Below are positions 45,724 through 55,175 of a DNA stretch of 64,000 nt, piece by piece. The position numbers were made by a program, and so were the translations under genes. This DNA comes from Candidatus Zixiibacteriota bacterium (GTDB taxonomy: Bacteria > Zixibacteria > MSB-5A5 > GN15 > FEB-12), in contig JAVEYB010000008.1 in the NCBI GenBank assembly GCA_034003725.1, positions 1 through 64,000 on the forward strand. Reading direction: 5' to 3'. The notes beneath the pieces were generated by a model. It saw only the letters and a program-made list of their open reading frames with translations. It had not been told where the DNA came from and ran no database searches. Each line of letters begins with the position of its first letter. The stretch's first letter is position 1.

Positions 45724-47094
45724 ATGACGTATTCGGTTCTGGTAGTCGACGACGACAGCCTGGTCAACGAGTTTCTCGTGGAGACGATCCAGCGGGCGGG
45801 GTACGCCTGCCGGTCGGTGTTGTCCGGTGAAGAGGCACTCGATGCGATCAGGGAACAGCCGTATGATATCGTCCTGACGGATCTGAAGATGAAGCAGATG
45901 GACGGCATCACGCTATTAGAGCACATTCGTCAGCACACGCCGGAGGCAGTGGTGGTGATGATGACCGCGTACGGGTCGGTGGAGACGGCGGTGGACGCGA
46001 TCAAGAAGGGCGCGCACGACTTTCTGCTGAAGCCGGTCCTGCCGGATACGCTGGAACACATTCTTCAGCGAATCACCGAGATGCTCAATTTGAAGGCGGA
46101 GAACGCGGTCCTGAAGCGTGACCTGGCGTATCGATTCCAGAACATTATCGGTAAGTCCGGGGCGATGAAGGAGATATTCGACCGCATCCAGACGATCGCC
46201 GACGCGCGGGCAACGGTGTTGATTACGGGCGATTCCGGAACCGGCAAGGAGATGGTGGCCAGAGCGATACATTACACCTCCAACCGTCGGGAGATGCCGT
46301 TTATCCGATTGAACTGCGCCGTGCTGCCGGAGAATCTGGTGGAATCCGAGTTGTTCGGGTACGAGAAAGGCGCGTTTACGGATGCGAAGAAGACGACCCG
46401 TGGTCGGTTCGAGCTGGCGGACGGCGGCACGCTGTTGCTGGACGAGATTTCGGAGATGCCGCTCAATCTGCAGGCGAAGCTTTTGCGCGTAATCCAGGAG
46501 CGTGAGTTCGAGCGGGTGGGGTCGTCGCAGACGATCCAGGTGGACGTGCGGCTGGTAGCGACCTCGAACCGCAACCTGAAGGAAGAGATAGCGTCGGGCC
46601 GGTTCCGCGAGGACTTGTTCTACCGGCTGGATGTGGTGCCGATCCATATCCCGACGCTGGCAGAGCGGAAAGAGGACATTCCGCTTCTGGCGACTCACTT
46701 TGTCCAGAAAAGCAACGAGCAGAACGGGCGGTCGGTCAAGGGGATCGACGACAATGCGCTCAAGCTGCTGATGAAATACAACTGGCCGGGCAATGTCCGG
46801 CAGCTGGAGAACTATATCGAACGGGCGGTCATAACGTGCCGCGAGGACTATTTGACCGAAGACGATTTTCCGGCCAGTCTGGCGTACGGCGAGGCCGGAA
46901 ACGGCGCGGGGCTGCAGGTTCCGATGACGCTCGAGGACGGCAAGCGCTACCTGATTCTCAAGACGCTTGAGAAGTGTCAGGGGAACAAGACGCGGGCGGC
47001 GGAGATGCTGGGTATCACGACGCGAACGATACGCAATATTCTCAAGGATTTCGACGGCGAGCCGGCCGACATGGTCGAGTCCGGCACCAACTGA
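45724..47094 (+). CDS. Sigma-54-dependent response regulator (FlgR/FlrC-like)
   Basis: 456 residues. Receiver with Asp53 in LTDLKMKQMDG; AAA+ domain with Walker A GDSGTGKE (169-176), sigma-54-contacting loop GAFTDA (216-221, usually GAFTGA) and Walker B LLLDEI; Fis-type helix-turn-helix at the C-terminus (KTRAAEMLGITTRTIRNIL). Its position beside a kinase, motAB and two sigma-54 promoters for rod genes makes it the likely flagellar activator. That assignment is inference. Confidence 0.92.
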   Translation: MTYSVLVVDDDSLVNEFLVETIQRAGYACRSVLSGEEALDAIREQPYDIVLTDLKMKQMDGITLLEHIRQHTPEAVVVMMTAYGSVETAVDAIKKGAHDFLLKPVLPDTLEHILQRITEMLNLKAENAVLKRDLAYRFQNIIGKSGAMKEIFDRIQTIADARATVLITGDSGTGKEMVARAIHYTSNRREMPFIRLNCAVLPENLVESELFGYEKGAFTDAKKTTRGRFELADGGTLLLDEISEMPLNLQAKLLRVIQEREFERVGSSQTIQVDVRLVATSNRNLKEEIASGRFREDLFYRLDVVPIHIPTLAERKEDIPLLATHFVQKSNEQNGRSVKGIDDNALKLLMKYNWPGNVRQLENYIERAVITCREDYLTEDDFPASLAYGEAGNGAGLQVPMTLEDGKRYLILKTLEKCQGNKTRAAEMLGITTRTIRNILKDFDGEPADMVESGTN

Positions 47095-47100
47095 TTATCC

Positions 47101-47124
47101 CCGGCGGGCTTTCGGGTCCGCCGG
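47101..47124 (+). terminator. Possible terminator after the kinase/activator genes
   Basis: CCGGCGG / CCGCCGG stem with a 10-nt loop, 7 nt after the activator stop. No T-run follows, so the assignment is weak. Confidence 0.4.
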
Positions 47125-47141
47125 CGGCTCTCACTCCCCGG

Positions 47142-47168
47142 TACAGAAACCTTACATCATGCCGATAA
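47142..47168 (+). promoter_or_regulatory. Sigma-28 (FliA)-type promoter of motAB
   Basis: TACA, 15 bp, GCCGATAA, against the consensus TAAA-N15-GCCGATAA. It ends 66 nt before the motA ATG, in the 140-bp gap that separates motAB from the activator gene. Confidence 0.6.
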
Positions 47169-47234
47169 AAGGGGTACGTACAGCCAACTGGATGGATGTG
47201 CGAATTCTGGACACCGGCACCGGATAAAATACGC

Positions 47235-47999
47235 ATGGATTTCGCAACGATTATCGGGATGTTGCTGGCGGTGGCCGCCATCGGCGGCGCGTACCACCTG
47301 GAGGGCGGCAACTTCGCCACCATCTTTCTCGGTGCACCCATGCTGATCGTGATCGGGGGGACGCTTGGCGCGACGATCGTGACGACCTCGATGGACACGG
47401 TCCGCCAGGTTCCGGGGTATCTGCGTCGCGCGCTGTCCGGAACGAGCTATCGCTTCACTGACACGATTGAACGGATCGTCCATCTCGCCGAGAAAGCGCG
47501 GCGGGAGGGAATACTGGGGCTCGAGAACGATCTGAGGCGGGAGCGCGATCCGTTTCTCAAGAAAGCGTTGCAGCTCGTGGTCGACGGCACGGAAGTAAAC
47601 ACGCTTCGAGACATACTGGAAATCGAGAGCGCGTACGCGGCCGAGCGGGAGAAGAAAGGGATTTACTTCTTTCGCAAGGCGGGCGGGTTTTCGCCGACGA
47701 TGGGGATACTCGGCACCGTGCTGGGTCTGGTGCACACACTGAGCAACACCAGCGACGCATCGCGTATGGCGGCGGCAATCGCGGCCGCTTTCATCGCCAC
47801 CCTTTGGGGAGTGGGTCTGGCCAACATCTTCTTTCTGCCCGTGTCCGACAAACTTCGCTTGCGACTCGACGAGGAATCCGCGCATCTGGAACTGATCACC
47901 GAGGGCGCTGTCGCGATCCAGTCCGGTGAGAATCCGCGGAATATCCGCCGCCGACTTCTGTCGTTCATCGAGCCGGTCGAGCGGAAGGACAACGAGTAA
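47235..47999 (+). CDS. motA: Flagellar motor stator protein MotA
   Basis: 254 residues, four membrane segments: two near the N-terminus (residues 4-22 and 27-50) and two after the cytoplasmic loop (FSPTMGILGTVLGLVHTL; AAFIATLWGVGLANIFFLPV). The charged loop with EKARREGILGLE contacts FliG. The ATG used excludes an N-terminal extension that lacks MotA features. One base separates it from motB. Confidence 0.95.
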   Translation: MDFATIIGMLLAVAAIGGAYHLEGGNFATIFLGAPMLIVIGGTLGATIVTTSMDTVRQVPGYLRRALSGTSYRFTDTIERIVHLAEKARREGILGLENDLRRERDPFLKKALQLVVDGTEVNTLRDILEIESAYAAEREKKGIYFFRKAGGFSPTMGILGTVLGLVHTLSNTSDASRMAAAIAAAFIATLWGVGLANIFFLPVSDKLRLRLDEESAHLELITEGAVAIQSGENPRNIRRRLLSFIEPVERKDNE

Positions 48000-48000
48000 C

Positions 48001-48747
48001 ATGAAGCGCAAGTATCGTTCCGGAGAAGAGGACGACGAGAATCTCGATCGGTGGCTTCTGACGTACGCCGATCTGATCACGCTCCTACTGGCATTTTTCA
48101 TCGTGATGTACTCGATGTCGCAGCTGGACGCCAAGAAATTCGGAAAGATGACCGAGGCGCTGACGGGGGTACTGCGCGGCGGGGAGAGCATTCTGAAGGA
48201 GCAGGCGAATGCGACGAAGACCGGTCACGGTTTGCTGAATATCGGCGATCTGAAGATGATTCAGCGGCATGTGGAGGCGCGTTTCAAGTCCGCCAACGAG
48301 GAGTTGGAGATTGCCACCGAGGTCACCGAGCGCGGGCTGGTGGTCCATGTCATGGAGTCGGCCCTGTTCAAACCGGGGTCGTCGTCGCTGGAGCCCAAGG
48401 CGCGGCGGGTGCTTGATGTAGTCGCCGACATGGCCAAACCGCTTCCGAATCACCTTCGGATCGAGGGGCATACCGATGACACGCCGATCAACACGGCGGT
48501 GTACCCGTCCAACTGGGAGTTGTCGTCGGCGCGGGCGACGGAAGTGGTCCGTTATTTTACGGATGTTCACGGGATACCACCGAGTCGGATTTCCGCGCTC
48601 GGGTATGGTCAGTTTCGGCCGGTGGCGCCGAACAACTCGGTTGAGAACCGGGCCCGTAACCGTCGTGTCGACATTGTCGTGTTGACCATGGAACTGACCC
48701 TCAAGGAACCATCGTCGTCGTTATACGAGATGACGGCGCAGAAGTAA
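48001..48747 (+). CDS. motB: Flagellar motor stator protein MotB
   Basis: 248 residues. Short basic N-terminus, a single membrane helix with the proton-conducting Asp24 in LLTYADLITLLLAFF, then an OmpA-like peptidoglycan-binding domain with IEGHTDDTPI, NWELSSARA and NRARNRRVDI. It anchors the stator to the cell wall. Co-transcribed with motA. Confidence 0.95.
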   Translation: MKRKYRSGEEDDENLDRWLLTYADLITLLLAFFIVMYSMSQLDAKKFGKMTEALTGVLRGGESILKEQANATKTGHGLLNIGDLKMIQRHVEARFKSANEELEIATEVTERGLVVHVMESALFKPGSSSLEPKARRVLDVVADMAKPLPNHLRIEGHTDDTPINTAVYPSNWELSSARATEVVRYFTDVHGIPPSRISALGYGQFRPVAPNNSVENRARNRRVDIVVLTMELTLKEPSSSLYEMTAQK

Positions 48748-48867
48748 AATCTTCCCATCGGGCGGGAGTTTCTTTCCGCCGGCACGTTATTCACCCGCCG
48801 GGCCGGTTATCGCAATCTATCCGTAATTCGTTTGGTGTTAAGGCGTTAGACGAGACGCCCGGGGCTC

Positions 48868-48883
48868 TGGCACGGGGCTTGCT
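48868..48883 (+). promoter_or_regulatory. Sigma-54 promoter of the flgB-fliJ operon
   Basis: TGGCACG-GGGC-TTGCT matches the consensus TGGCACG-N4-TTGC(A/T) completely, with GG at 48869-48870 and GC at 48881-48882. It lies 41 nt before the flgB ATG. Confidence 0.85.
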
Positions 48884-48923
48884 TAATTCGCCGTTGAAGT
48901 CGTGTGGCTTTTTTGGGTGAATT

Positions 48924-49337
48924 ATGGAAAACAAGCTGACACAGATGATTTTCAGCAAGGTCGGGGTGCCGCAGTACCGCAATTTTCTCAATCTGACGTC
49001 GCTCCGCCACAAGCTGATATCGAGCAACGTGGCCAATGTGTCGACGCCCGGCTACGAATCGCAGGGAATTGATTTTCAGAAGGAAATCCAGCGAGCGAAC
49101 GGCAATACGTCGCACCTGGTTGGATACACCACCGACGCCGGTCATCTGCCGCTGGGTCAGCATCCGCAGAAATCTCCCAGAGTGCACAGCACGAATGTCG
49201 AGGTCGGCGAGATGAACTCGGTCGACATCGATCAGGAAGTCACGCGCATGGCCGAGAACGAGCTGATGTTTACGGTGGCAGCGCGGCTGCTGCAAAAGAA
49301 GTTTGACGGTCTGCGGAAGGCGATCACCAGCAGGTAA
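48924..49337 (+). CDS. flgB: Flagellar basal-body rod protein FlgB
   Basis: 137 residues. The N-terminal rod motif LRHKLISSNVANVSTPGYESQGIDF and the C-terminal NSVDIDQEVTRMAENELMF are typical of the proximal rod protein FlgB. Exported by the flagellar type III apparatus without a cleaved signal. First gene of the operon behind the sigma-54 promoter. Confidence 0.93.
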   Translation: MENKLTQMIFSKVGVPQYRNFLNLTSLRHKLISSNVANVSTPGYESQGIDFQKEIQRANGNTSHLVGYTTDAGHLPLGQHPQKSPRVHSTNVEVGEMNSVDIDQEVTRMAENELMFTVAARLLQKKFDGLRKAITSR

Positions 49338-49347
49338 AGGAGGCGTC

Positions 49348-49842
49348 ATGGGATCGGTGCTGACATCATTCGATATTTCCGCCCGAGGCTTGACGATACA
49401 GCGCGCCAAGATGGACGTTACGGCGCAGAATCTGGCCAACGCCGAGACGACCGAAACGCGGGAAGGCGGGCCGTACCGGCGCAAGCGTGTGCTTGTCAAG
49501 GAAGAAACATTCCAGGACAGCTTCAACAACGCTTTGAAACGTCCCGATACCAAACTCGTTCGCACCAACACGGCGCACCGTCCGGGGCACGTCCTGAAGA
49601 CGGGCGACCGGCTGGAGCTGTCGACCGCGGAGATGGAAGAAGTGCGCGACCCGGCGTCGAGTTTCCGTCTCGTGTACGACCCGTCGCATCCGCAGGCGGA
49701 CGAGGAGGGGTTCGTGAAGATGCCGGATATCGAGATCATCAATGAAATGGTAGATATGATGTCTGCCTCGCGAGCGTACGAGGCCAACACGGTGGCGATT
49801 TCGACCGCCAAGAAGATGGCGCAGGACGCTCTCGACATATAG
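49348..49842 (+). CDS. flgC: Flagellar basal-body rod protein FlgC
   Basis: 164 residues from the ATG behind AAAGGAGGCG. AQNLANAETTET, PSHPQADEEGFVKMPDI and the C-terminal EMVDMMSASRAYEANTVAI are FlgC signatures. Forms the proximal rod with FlgB and FlgF. Confidence 0.94.
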   Translation: MGSVLTSFDISARGLTIQRAKMDVTAQNLANAETTETREGGPYRRKRVLVKEETFQDSFNNALKRPDTKLVRTNTAHRPGHVLKTGDRLELSTAEMEEVRDPASSFRLVYDPSHPQADEEGFVKMPDIEIINEMVDMMSASRAYEANTVAISTAKKMAQDALDI

Positions 49843-49860
49843 TGAGAAGGGGATAAGGAA

Positions 49861-50169
49861 ATGAAGGTTAATCCGCTTGGTATTCAGACGTACCAGCATC
49901 TGACACGTCGCGACAGCGCGTCGCAGCAGCCCGCGACATCGACGCCGCAGGCGGCCGCGCGCGCCGAGCTGGCGATCGAGCCGCAGCAGTCGCTCGGTTC
50001 GAAGCTCGCGGTCCAGGGGCCGTCGGGCAGTTATGCCGAGTATTTGAGTGAGGCCGAGCGCAAGGCGATGGAGTTGTTGTTTGCGCGGTTCCAGGAGACC
50101 GGTCGTTTCACGGGATCGGGCGGCAATGCACGGCCGACGGTGGGTCGACTGGTAGACGTAAAGGTCTGA
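49861..50169 (+). CDS. Small unknown protein between flgC and fliE
   Basis: 102 residues, unrecognised. The first 60 residues are Gln/Ala/Ser/Thr-rich and probably disordered. A helix follows (YLSEAERKAMELLFARF), then a Gly-rich turn and a basic C-terminus (PTVGRLVDVKV). AAGGGGATAAGGAA precedes the ATG. Two bases separate it from fliE, so it is a genuine operon member. It could be a secreted rod accessory, a chaperone, or a diverged FlgM-like regulator; none of these is demonstrated. Confidence 0.75.
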   Translation: MKVNPLGIQTYQHLTRRDSASQQPATSTPQAAARAELAIEPQQSLGSKLAVQGPSGSYAEYLSEAERKAMELLFARFQETGRFTGSGGNARPTVGRLVDVKV

Positions 50170-50171
50170 TC

Positions 50172-50498
50172 ATGAGCAGCGGTATAAATCCGATCAACCG
50201 GCTGGTGCCGGGGCTGATCGAGCAGGCGGGCGTCAAGCCGGTTATCGTGACTCCGTCCGAGGTGGCGCCGCCGAAAGAGGGAAAGTTCACCGACCTGCTC
50301 GGACAATTGCTTCACAACGTCAACGATTTGCAGGTCGACGCCGGCGCGGTGCAGGAAGCGCTGCTCAACGGCGATCCGGTCGAACTGCATGACGTGATGA
50401 TCAAGCTCGAGCAGGCCGGCGTCGCGATGGATTTGCTGCTGGAGATTCGAAACCGGCTGCTGACCGGTTTCAACGAAGTGATGAGTATGCCGATGTAA
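50172..50498 (+). CDS. fliE: Flagellar hook-basal body complex protein FliE
   Basis: 108 residues. The C-terminal half (LLHNVNDLQVDAGAVQEALLNGDPVELHDVMIKLEQA followed by LLLEIRNRLLTGFNEVM) is the FliE domain, which links the MS ring to the rod. The N-terminal third is variable. Confidence 0.93.
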   Translation: MSSGINPINRLVPGLIEQAGVKPVIVTPSEVAPPKEGKFTDLLGQLLHNVNDLQVDAGAVQEALLNGDPVELHDVMIKLEQAGVAMDLLLEIRNRLLTGFNEVMSMPM

Positions 50499-50556
50499 AA
50501 GGTCACGGGCGAACGGCGGCAAGGGACTGTCGTCGGGACTGTAAATAGGAAGTACT

Positions 50557-52122
50557 ATGGAATACCTCAAGAGTCTGTTCAAGAATCTCGGAGAGTTCAC
50601 CTCCCGGATGACGCCCAGCCAGGTGATGTTGTTGCTGGGCATTGTCGCGGGTACGATTGTCGGCGGTATCCTGCTGGCCGGGTGGCTGGGGTCGGTGACG
50701 TATGCCCGGCTGTATACGGATCTCGACCAGAAGGAAGCGGGCGACATCGTCACCTATTTAACCGAGCAGAAGATCCCTTACCAGTTGAAGGACAACGGCG
50801 GGACGATCGAAGTGCCGTCGGGAGAGGTGTACCGGGTACGTCTGGCGCTGGCGTCGGAAGGACTTCCCAGCGCGGGCACGGTCGGGTATTCCATATTCGA
50901 CCAGAACAACCTCGGTATGACGGATTTCCTTCAGAATCTCAATTTTCGCAGGGCGCTCGAGGGAGAATTGACGCGCACGATCACGCAGATGAACGAGGTG
51001 AAGGCGGCCCGTGTCCATATCGTGATGCCGAAGGAACGTCTGTTCCGGCAGGATCAGAAAGAGCCGACCGCGTCGGTGGTGCTGAAGCTGTCCGGTGTGA
51101 GCGGCCTGTCGAAGCGTCAGCTGCAGGGGATCTCGCACCTGGTGGCGTCATCGGTGGAGGGTCTCAAGCCCGGCAACATCACCATAGTCGATTATGACGG
51201 CAATCTGCTTTCCTCCGGGCAGGAGGACGATCGGCTGGCGGGGTTGTCGTCATCGCAGCTCGAAGTGCGCCAGCAGGTGGAAGATTATCTCGAGGACAAG
51301 GCGCAGTCGATGCTGGACGGCGTGCTGGGACCGGGGAACGCGATCATTCGCGTCACGGCCGACCTGAATTTCCAGCAACTGGAGCGCACGGCCGAGTCGT
51401 ACGACCCCAACGCACCGTCGATTCGATCCGAGGAACGGACCCGGCAGACGGCGACATCCTCGGACAAGGCCGAGGAGGCGTCGGAGAGCACGTCCGACGA
51501 GGGCACGGAAACGACGATCACAAACTATGAATTAAACAAGACGGTTGAGCACATTATCAATGCGGTCGGGACGATCGACCGGCTGTCGGTCGCGGTGCTG
51601 GTGGACGGCACCTATTCAGCGGTCGAGGGGTCCGGCGGTACCGCAGAGCAGATATACCAGCCTCGGTCACAGGATGAGCTTGACCGGCTGGCGTCGATTG
51701 TACGGAACGCGGTAGGATTCGACCAGACCCGGAACGACCAGATCGAGATGGTCAACATCGCATTTGACCGGCAGAATCTGGAAAACGACCAGCAGGCGCT
51801 CGACTCGATGTACGTGCGTGAGTTTTACTGGGAGATCGCCAAGAAGGTTGGCCTGGTCCTGTTACTGATATTCGGATTGTTGTACCTGAAGAAGAAGTCC
51901 TCGAAGCTTTTCAAGGCGCTTGCGGCGATCCTGCCGCCGCCCCCGCCGCCGGCACCCAAGCCTCAGCCGGTGACGGTACAGGCGATCCAGGACGAGGAAG
52001 AGCCGCCGATCATAATCGAGGCCGAGAAGCGGAAACCGCGTCTTGTGGACCAGATGCAGAAGACGGCCGAAGAGCGGCCAGAGGAAATCGCAAAAGTCAT
52101 CAAAACCATGATGATTGACTAG
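50557..52122 (+). CDS. fliF: Flagellar MS-ring protein FliF
   Basis: 521 residues. Membrane helix near residues 25-48, the YscJ/FliF ring-building domain with LYTDLDQKEAGDIVTYL, and GMTDFLQNLNFRRALEGELTRTI. A second membrane helix (about 430-450) follows, then a Pro-rich cytoplasmic linker and the FliG-binding C-terminus (EIAKVIKTMM). Slightly shorter than enteric FliF (about 550). Confidence 0.95.
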   Translation: MEYLKSLFKNLGEFTSRMTPSQVMLLLGIVAGTIVGGILLAGWLGSVTYARLYTDLDQKEAGDIVTYLTEQKIPYQLKDNGGTIEVPSGEVYRVRLALASEGLPSAGTVGYSIFDQNNLGMTDFLQNLNFRRALEGELTRTITQMNEVKAARVHIVMPKERLFRQDQKEPTASVVLKLSGVSGLSKRQLQGISHLVASSVEGLKPGNITIVDYDGNLLSSGQEDDRLAGLSSSQLEVRQQVEDYLEDKAQSMLDGVLGPGNAIIRVTADLNFQQLERTAESYDPNAPSIRSEERTRQTATSSDKAEEASESTSDEGTETTITNYELNKTVEHIINAVGTIDRLSVAVLVDGTYSAVEGSGGTAEQIYQPRSQDELDRLASIVRNAVGFDQTRNDQIEMVNIAFDRQNLENDQQALDSMYVREFYWEIAKKVGLVLLLIFGLLYLKKKSSKLFKALAAILPPPPPPAPKPQPVTVQAIQDEEEPPIIIEAEKRKPRLVDQMQKTAEERPEEIAKVIKTMMID

Positions 52123-52130
52123 GCGGCGAT

Positions 52131-53141
52131 ATGGAATACGAATCACTTACAGCGCAGCAGAAAGCGGCGATCGCCCTGGTGGCGTTTGGTCCCGAAGTGG
52201 CGTCATTGGTGCTCAAGGGGATGAACGAGCACGAACTGGAGCGGATCACGATCGAGATCGCCAATCTTCGTGATGTTCCGCCGGATATCGAGGATAGGGT
52301 AATCGACGAGTGTTACCAGATCTTCATGGCGCGTCAGTACATATCGCAGGGCGGCGTGGACTTCGCATCGCAGATTCTCGAAAAGGCGGTTGGTGCGCGC
52401 AAGGCGCACGAGATCATGAAGCGGCTGGAATCATCGCTGGCATCGCGCGGGTTTTCGCTGTTGAAGGATATCGATCCCAAGCAGCTATCGGGCTTTTTCG
52501 CCAACGAACATCCGCAGACAATCGCGCTTATCCTGACGCAGCTGGCGACGCAACAGGCGGCGGCGGTAATCTCCGAACTGACGCCGGAACTGCAGGCGGA
52601 GGTGGCGCTGCGAATCGCCACGATGGAGAAGATTTCGCCCGAGATTCTCAAGGAAATAGAAGCGACGCTCGAGGGGCATTTCGAAGCGTCGGCGGTACGA
52701 GACCTGTCGGCGTCGGGCGGCGCCAAGGCGATCGCCGAAATACTGAACCTGATCGAGACGAGCGCGGAGAAGAATATCCTGCAGTCGCTGGAGGCGGAAG
52801 ATCCGGACCTGGCCGCGGAAGTCAAAAACATGATGTTCGTATTCGACGACATCGTGTTGCTGGACGACCGGTCGATTCAGCGCCTGCTCAAGGAAGTGGA
52901 GACCAAGGATCTCTCGCTGGCGCTCAAGGCAACGTCGGAAGAGGTCAAGAAGAAAATCTTCTCGAACGTTTCCGAGCGTGTGGCCACGCTTATCAAGGAA
53001 GAGATGGAGTTTATGGGCCCGACCCGCCTATCGGACGTCGAGGCGGCGCAGTCGCGTATCGTGGAGTCGGTGAGACGGCTCGAGGAAGAGGGACAGATAA
53101 TCATCGCCGGCCGCGGCGGCAAAGAGGATATTATTGTCTAG
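52131..53141 (+). CDS. fliG: Flagellar motor switch protein FliG
   Basis: 336 residues. N-terminal FliF-binding domain, middle domain with the EHPQTIALIL motif, and C-terminal torque helix with the charged residues contacted by MotA (MFVFDDIVLLDDRSIQRLLKEV). Starts 8 nt after fliF and its 3' end overlaps fliH. Confidence 0.96.
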   Translation: MEYESLTAQQKAAIALVAFGPEVASLVLKGMNEHELERITIEIANLRDVPPDIEDRVIDECYQIFMARQYISQGGVDFASQILEKAVGARKAHEIMKRLESSLASRGFSLLKDIDPKQLSGFFANEHPQTIALILTQLATQQAAAVISELTPELQAEVALRIATMEKISPEILKEIEATLEGHFEASAVRDLSASGGAKAIAEILNLIETSAEKNILQSLEAEDPDLAAEVKNMMFVFDDIVLLDDRSIQRLLKEVETKDLSLALKATSEEVKKKIFSNVSERVATLIKEEMEFMGPTRLSDVEAAQSRIVESVRRLEEEGQIIIAGRGGKEDIIV

Positions 53142-53847
53142 TATCATTCGACATGTCCGCAGCGCCCCGACCATTTTGATCGGCGAGCAACAACGCGACG
53201 CGGTGGCGGAGGCCAAAGCCGAGAAGACCCTGGGAGCGCTGTTCCCGATGGTTTCGGTTATGACCGCGGTCGACGGTTCCAAGCTGATTCCGATCGAACA
53301 GGTGTTCAAGATCGAGGATGTGTATCAGCGGGAACTGCAGCGCGCGCGGAAGGAGGGATTCGCCGAGGGACACAAACGGGGCTACCGGGAGGGGCTCGAA
53401 CTGGGGCGGGACGAAGCACGCAAAGTGCTTGCGACGTTCGACGCGGCCATCAAGGACACGGTGTCCCAGCGCGAGTCGATACTGCAGGAAGCCAAGCAGA
53501 AGATTCTGGAGCTGGTCGTGCAGATCAGCAGGAAAGTGACCTTTGAGGCGATCGATATAGACCGCGAATCCACAGCGCAATTGATCGCCGGCGTGATCGA
53601 CACGCTTGTCGACCGCTCTAAATTGAAAATCAAGGTTCACCCGGACCATCTGCCGGTGGTCGAGCAGAATATCGACCGGTTTCTCGTGAACTCGACAGCG
53701 ATCAAGGAACTGACGATCGAGCCCGATCCGCGGGTTCGATTCGGCGGTTGTTTCATCGAGACGCCGAACGGCGATGTCGACGCGCGGCTGGAGTCGCAGT
53801 TCGAAGTTATCGCGGAGTCCGTTCGTGCGGCCGAGGATCAGTCGTGA
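53134..53847 (+). CDS. fliH: Flagellar export ATPase regulator FliH
   Basis: 237 residues from a TTG start overlapping the end of fliG, with AAAGAGG upstream. A long charged coiled-coil containing GFAEGHKRGYREGLELGRDEA (GxxxG-like repeats typical of FliH) is followed by the globular FliH/YscL domain with VRFGGCFIETPNGDVDARL. It holds FliI inactive and docks it at the export gate. A GTGA overlap couples it to fliI. Confidence 0.9.
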   Translation: MSSIIRHVRSAPTILIGEQQRDAVAEAKAEKTLGALFPMVSVMTAVDGSKLIPIEQVFKIEDVYQRELQRARKEGFAEGHKRGYREGLELGRDEARKVLATFDAAIKDTVSQRESILQEAKQKILELVVQISRKVTFEAIDIDRESTAQLIAGVIDTLVDRSKLKIKVHPDHLPVVEQNIDRFLVNSTAIKELTIEPDPRVRFGGCFIETPNGDVDARLESQFEVIAESVRAAEDQS

Positions 53848-55175
53848 ACCCCATTGCCTACGACATGTACGCGGAACGGATTGCGCGGGCGAGCACGATC
53901 CGGCAATTCGGCAAAGTGACGCAGGTGGTTGGGCTGGTGGTGGAATCCGCCGGACCATCGGTGTCAATCGGTCGGCTCTGTCAGATCGAGAACCGCGATG
54001 ACGGCAGCCGTATCAAGGCGGAGGTGGTGGGGTTCCGGGACAACCGGATACTACTGATGCCGTACGGGCCGTTGACGGGCATCACGCCCGGGGCGATCGT
54101 GACGTCCACCAGCGAGCAGCTTCGCGTGCCGGTCGGCGACGAGTTGATCGGGCGGGTGCTCGGCGGGCTTGGACAGCCGATCGATGGCAAAGGTCCGCAC
54201 AACTGCACGCGCACGCGGCCGATCAGCGCGCGGTCAATACCGGTCCTGGCGCGGCGGCGCATTACAGAGCCATTGCGGACCGGGATCAAGGCTATCGATT
54301 TGCTCACGCCGGTCGGTCGCGGACAGCGCATGGGCATATTTGCCGGCTCCGGTGTCGGCAAGTCGGTCCTGCTCGGGATGATGTCCCGGGGAACATCGGC
54401 CGACGTCAACGTTATCGCCCTGGTCGGCGAACGGGGACGCGAGGTTCGTGAGTTCATCGAGCGTGATCTCGGACCTGAAGGGCTGAAGCGTTCAGTGGTG
54501 GTGGCGGTCAGTTCCGATGAGCCCGCTTTATTGCGCATCAAGGGCGCGATGACGGCGACCACGATTGCGGAGTACTTCCGGGACCAGGGGAAAAACGTGC
54601 TGTTGCTGCTCGATTCAGTGACGCGTATCGCGATGGCGCAGCGGGAGGTCGGACTGGCTATCGGTGAACCTCCTGCGTCCAAGGGGTACACGCCATCGGT
54701 GTTCGCCATGCTGCCGGTGCTTCTGGAACGCGCCGGGATGACGGAACACGGCTCGATCACCGGCCTGTACACGGTGCTGGTGGAGGGAGACGATATGAAC
54801 GAGCCGATCTCCGACGCGGTACGGTCGATACTCGACGGACACGTGTCCTTGTCGCGGCGGCTCGCGGCCATGAACCAGTACCCGGCGATCGACGTCCTCG
54901 ACTCGGTCAGTCGCCTTGCACCCGAGGTTGCGACGGAGCAGGAAAAGGAACTGGCGGCTGAAGTTCGCAGGATAATCGCGACCTATCGTGAATCCGAGGA
55001 CCTTATCAATGTCGGCGCGTACGTCAAGGGATCGAGTAAGAAGATCGACCGGGCGATTGCCAAAATCGATGATCTCAATACGTTTCTTCGGCAGGATATG
55101 ATGGAAGCGACCGATCACGAACGCAGCGTCGCCGACCTATCGCACCTGCTGGCGGTGGCGGAGGAGAAGAAGTGA
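53844..55175 (+). CDS. fliI: Flagellum-specific ATP synthase FliI
   Basis: 443 residues from a GTG. F1-beta-like ATPase: Walker A GSGVGKS (168-174), GERGREVREF and LLLDSVTRIAMAQREVGLAIGEPPAS. It energises export of rod, hook and filament subunits. The longer open frame from 53748 is the fliH region read out of frame. Coupled to both neighbours by four-base overlaps. Confidence 0.96.
   Translation: MNPIAYDMYAERIARASTIRQFGKVTQVVGLVVESAGPSVSIGRLCQIENRDDGSRIKAEVVGFRDNRILLMPYGPLTGITPGAIVTSTSEQLRVPVGDELIGRVLGGLGQPIDGKGPHNCTRTRPISARSIPVLARRRITEPLRTGIKAIDLLTPVGRGQRMGIFAGSGVGKSVLLGMMSRGTSADVNVIALVGERGREVREFIERDLGPEGLKRSVVVAVSSDEPALLRIKGAMTATTIAEYFRDQGKNVLLLLDSVTRIAMAQREVGLAIGEPPASKGYTPSVFAMLPVLLERAGMTEHGSITGLYTVLVEGDDMNEPISDAVRSILDGHVSLSRRLAAMNQYPAIDVLDSVSRLAPEVATEQEKELAAEVRRIIATYRESEDLINVGAYVKGSSKKIDRAIAKIDDLNTFLRQDMMEATDHERSVADLSHLLAVAEEKK

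Noticed and set aside
53748-53843. 32-residue N-terminal extension of FliI
   Set aside because: It is fliH sequence in another frame. The GTG at 53844 gives a normal FliI and a GTGA overlap.
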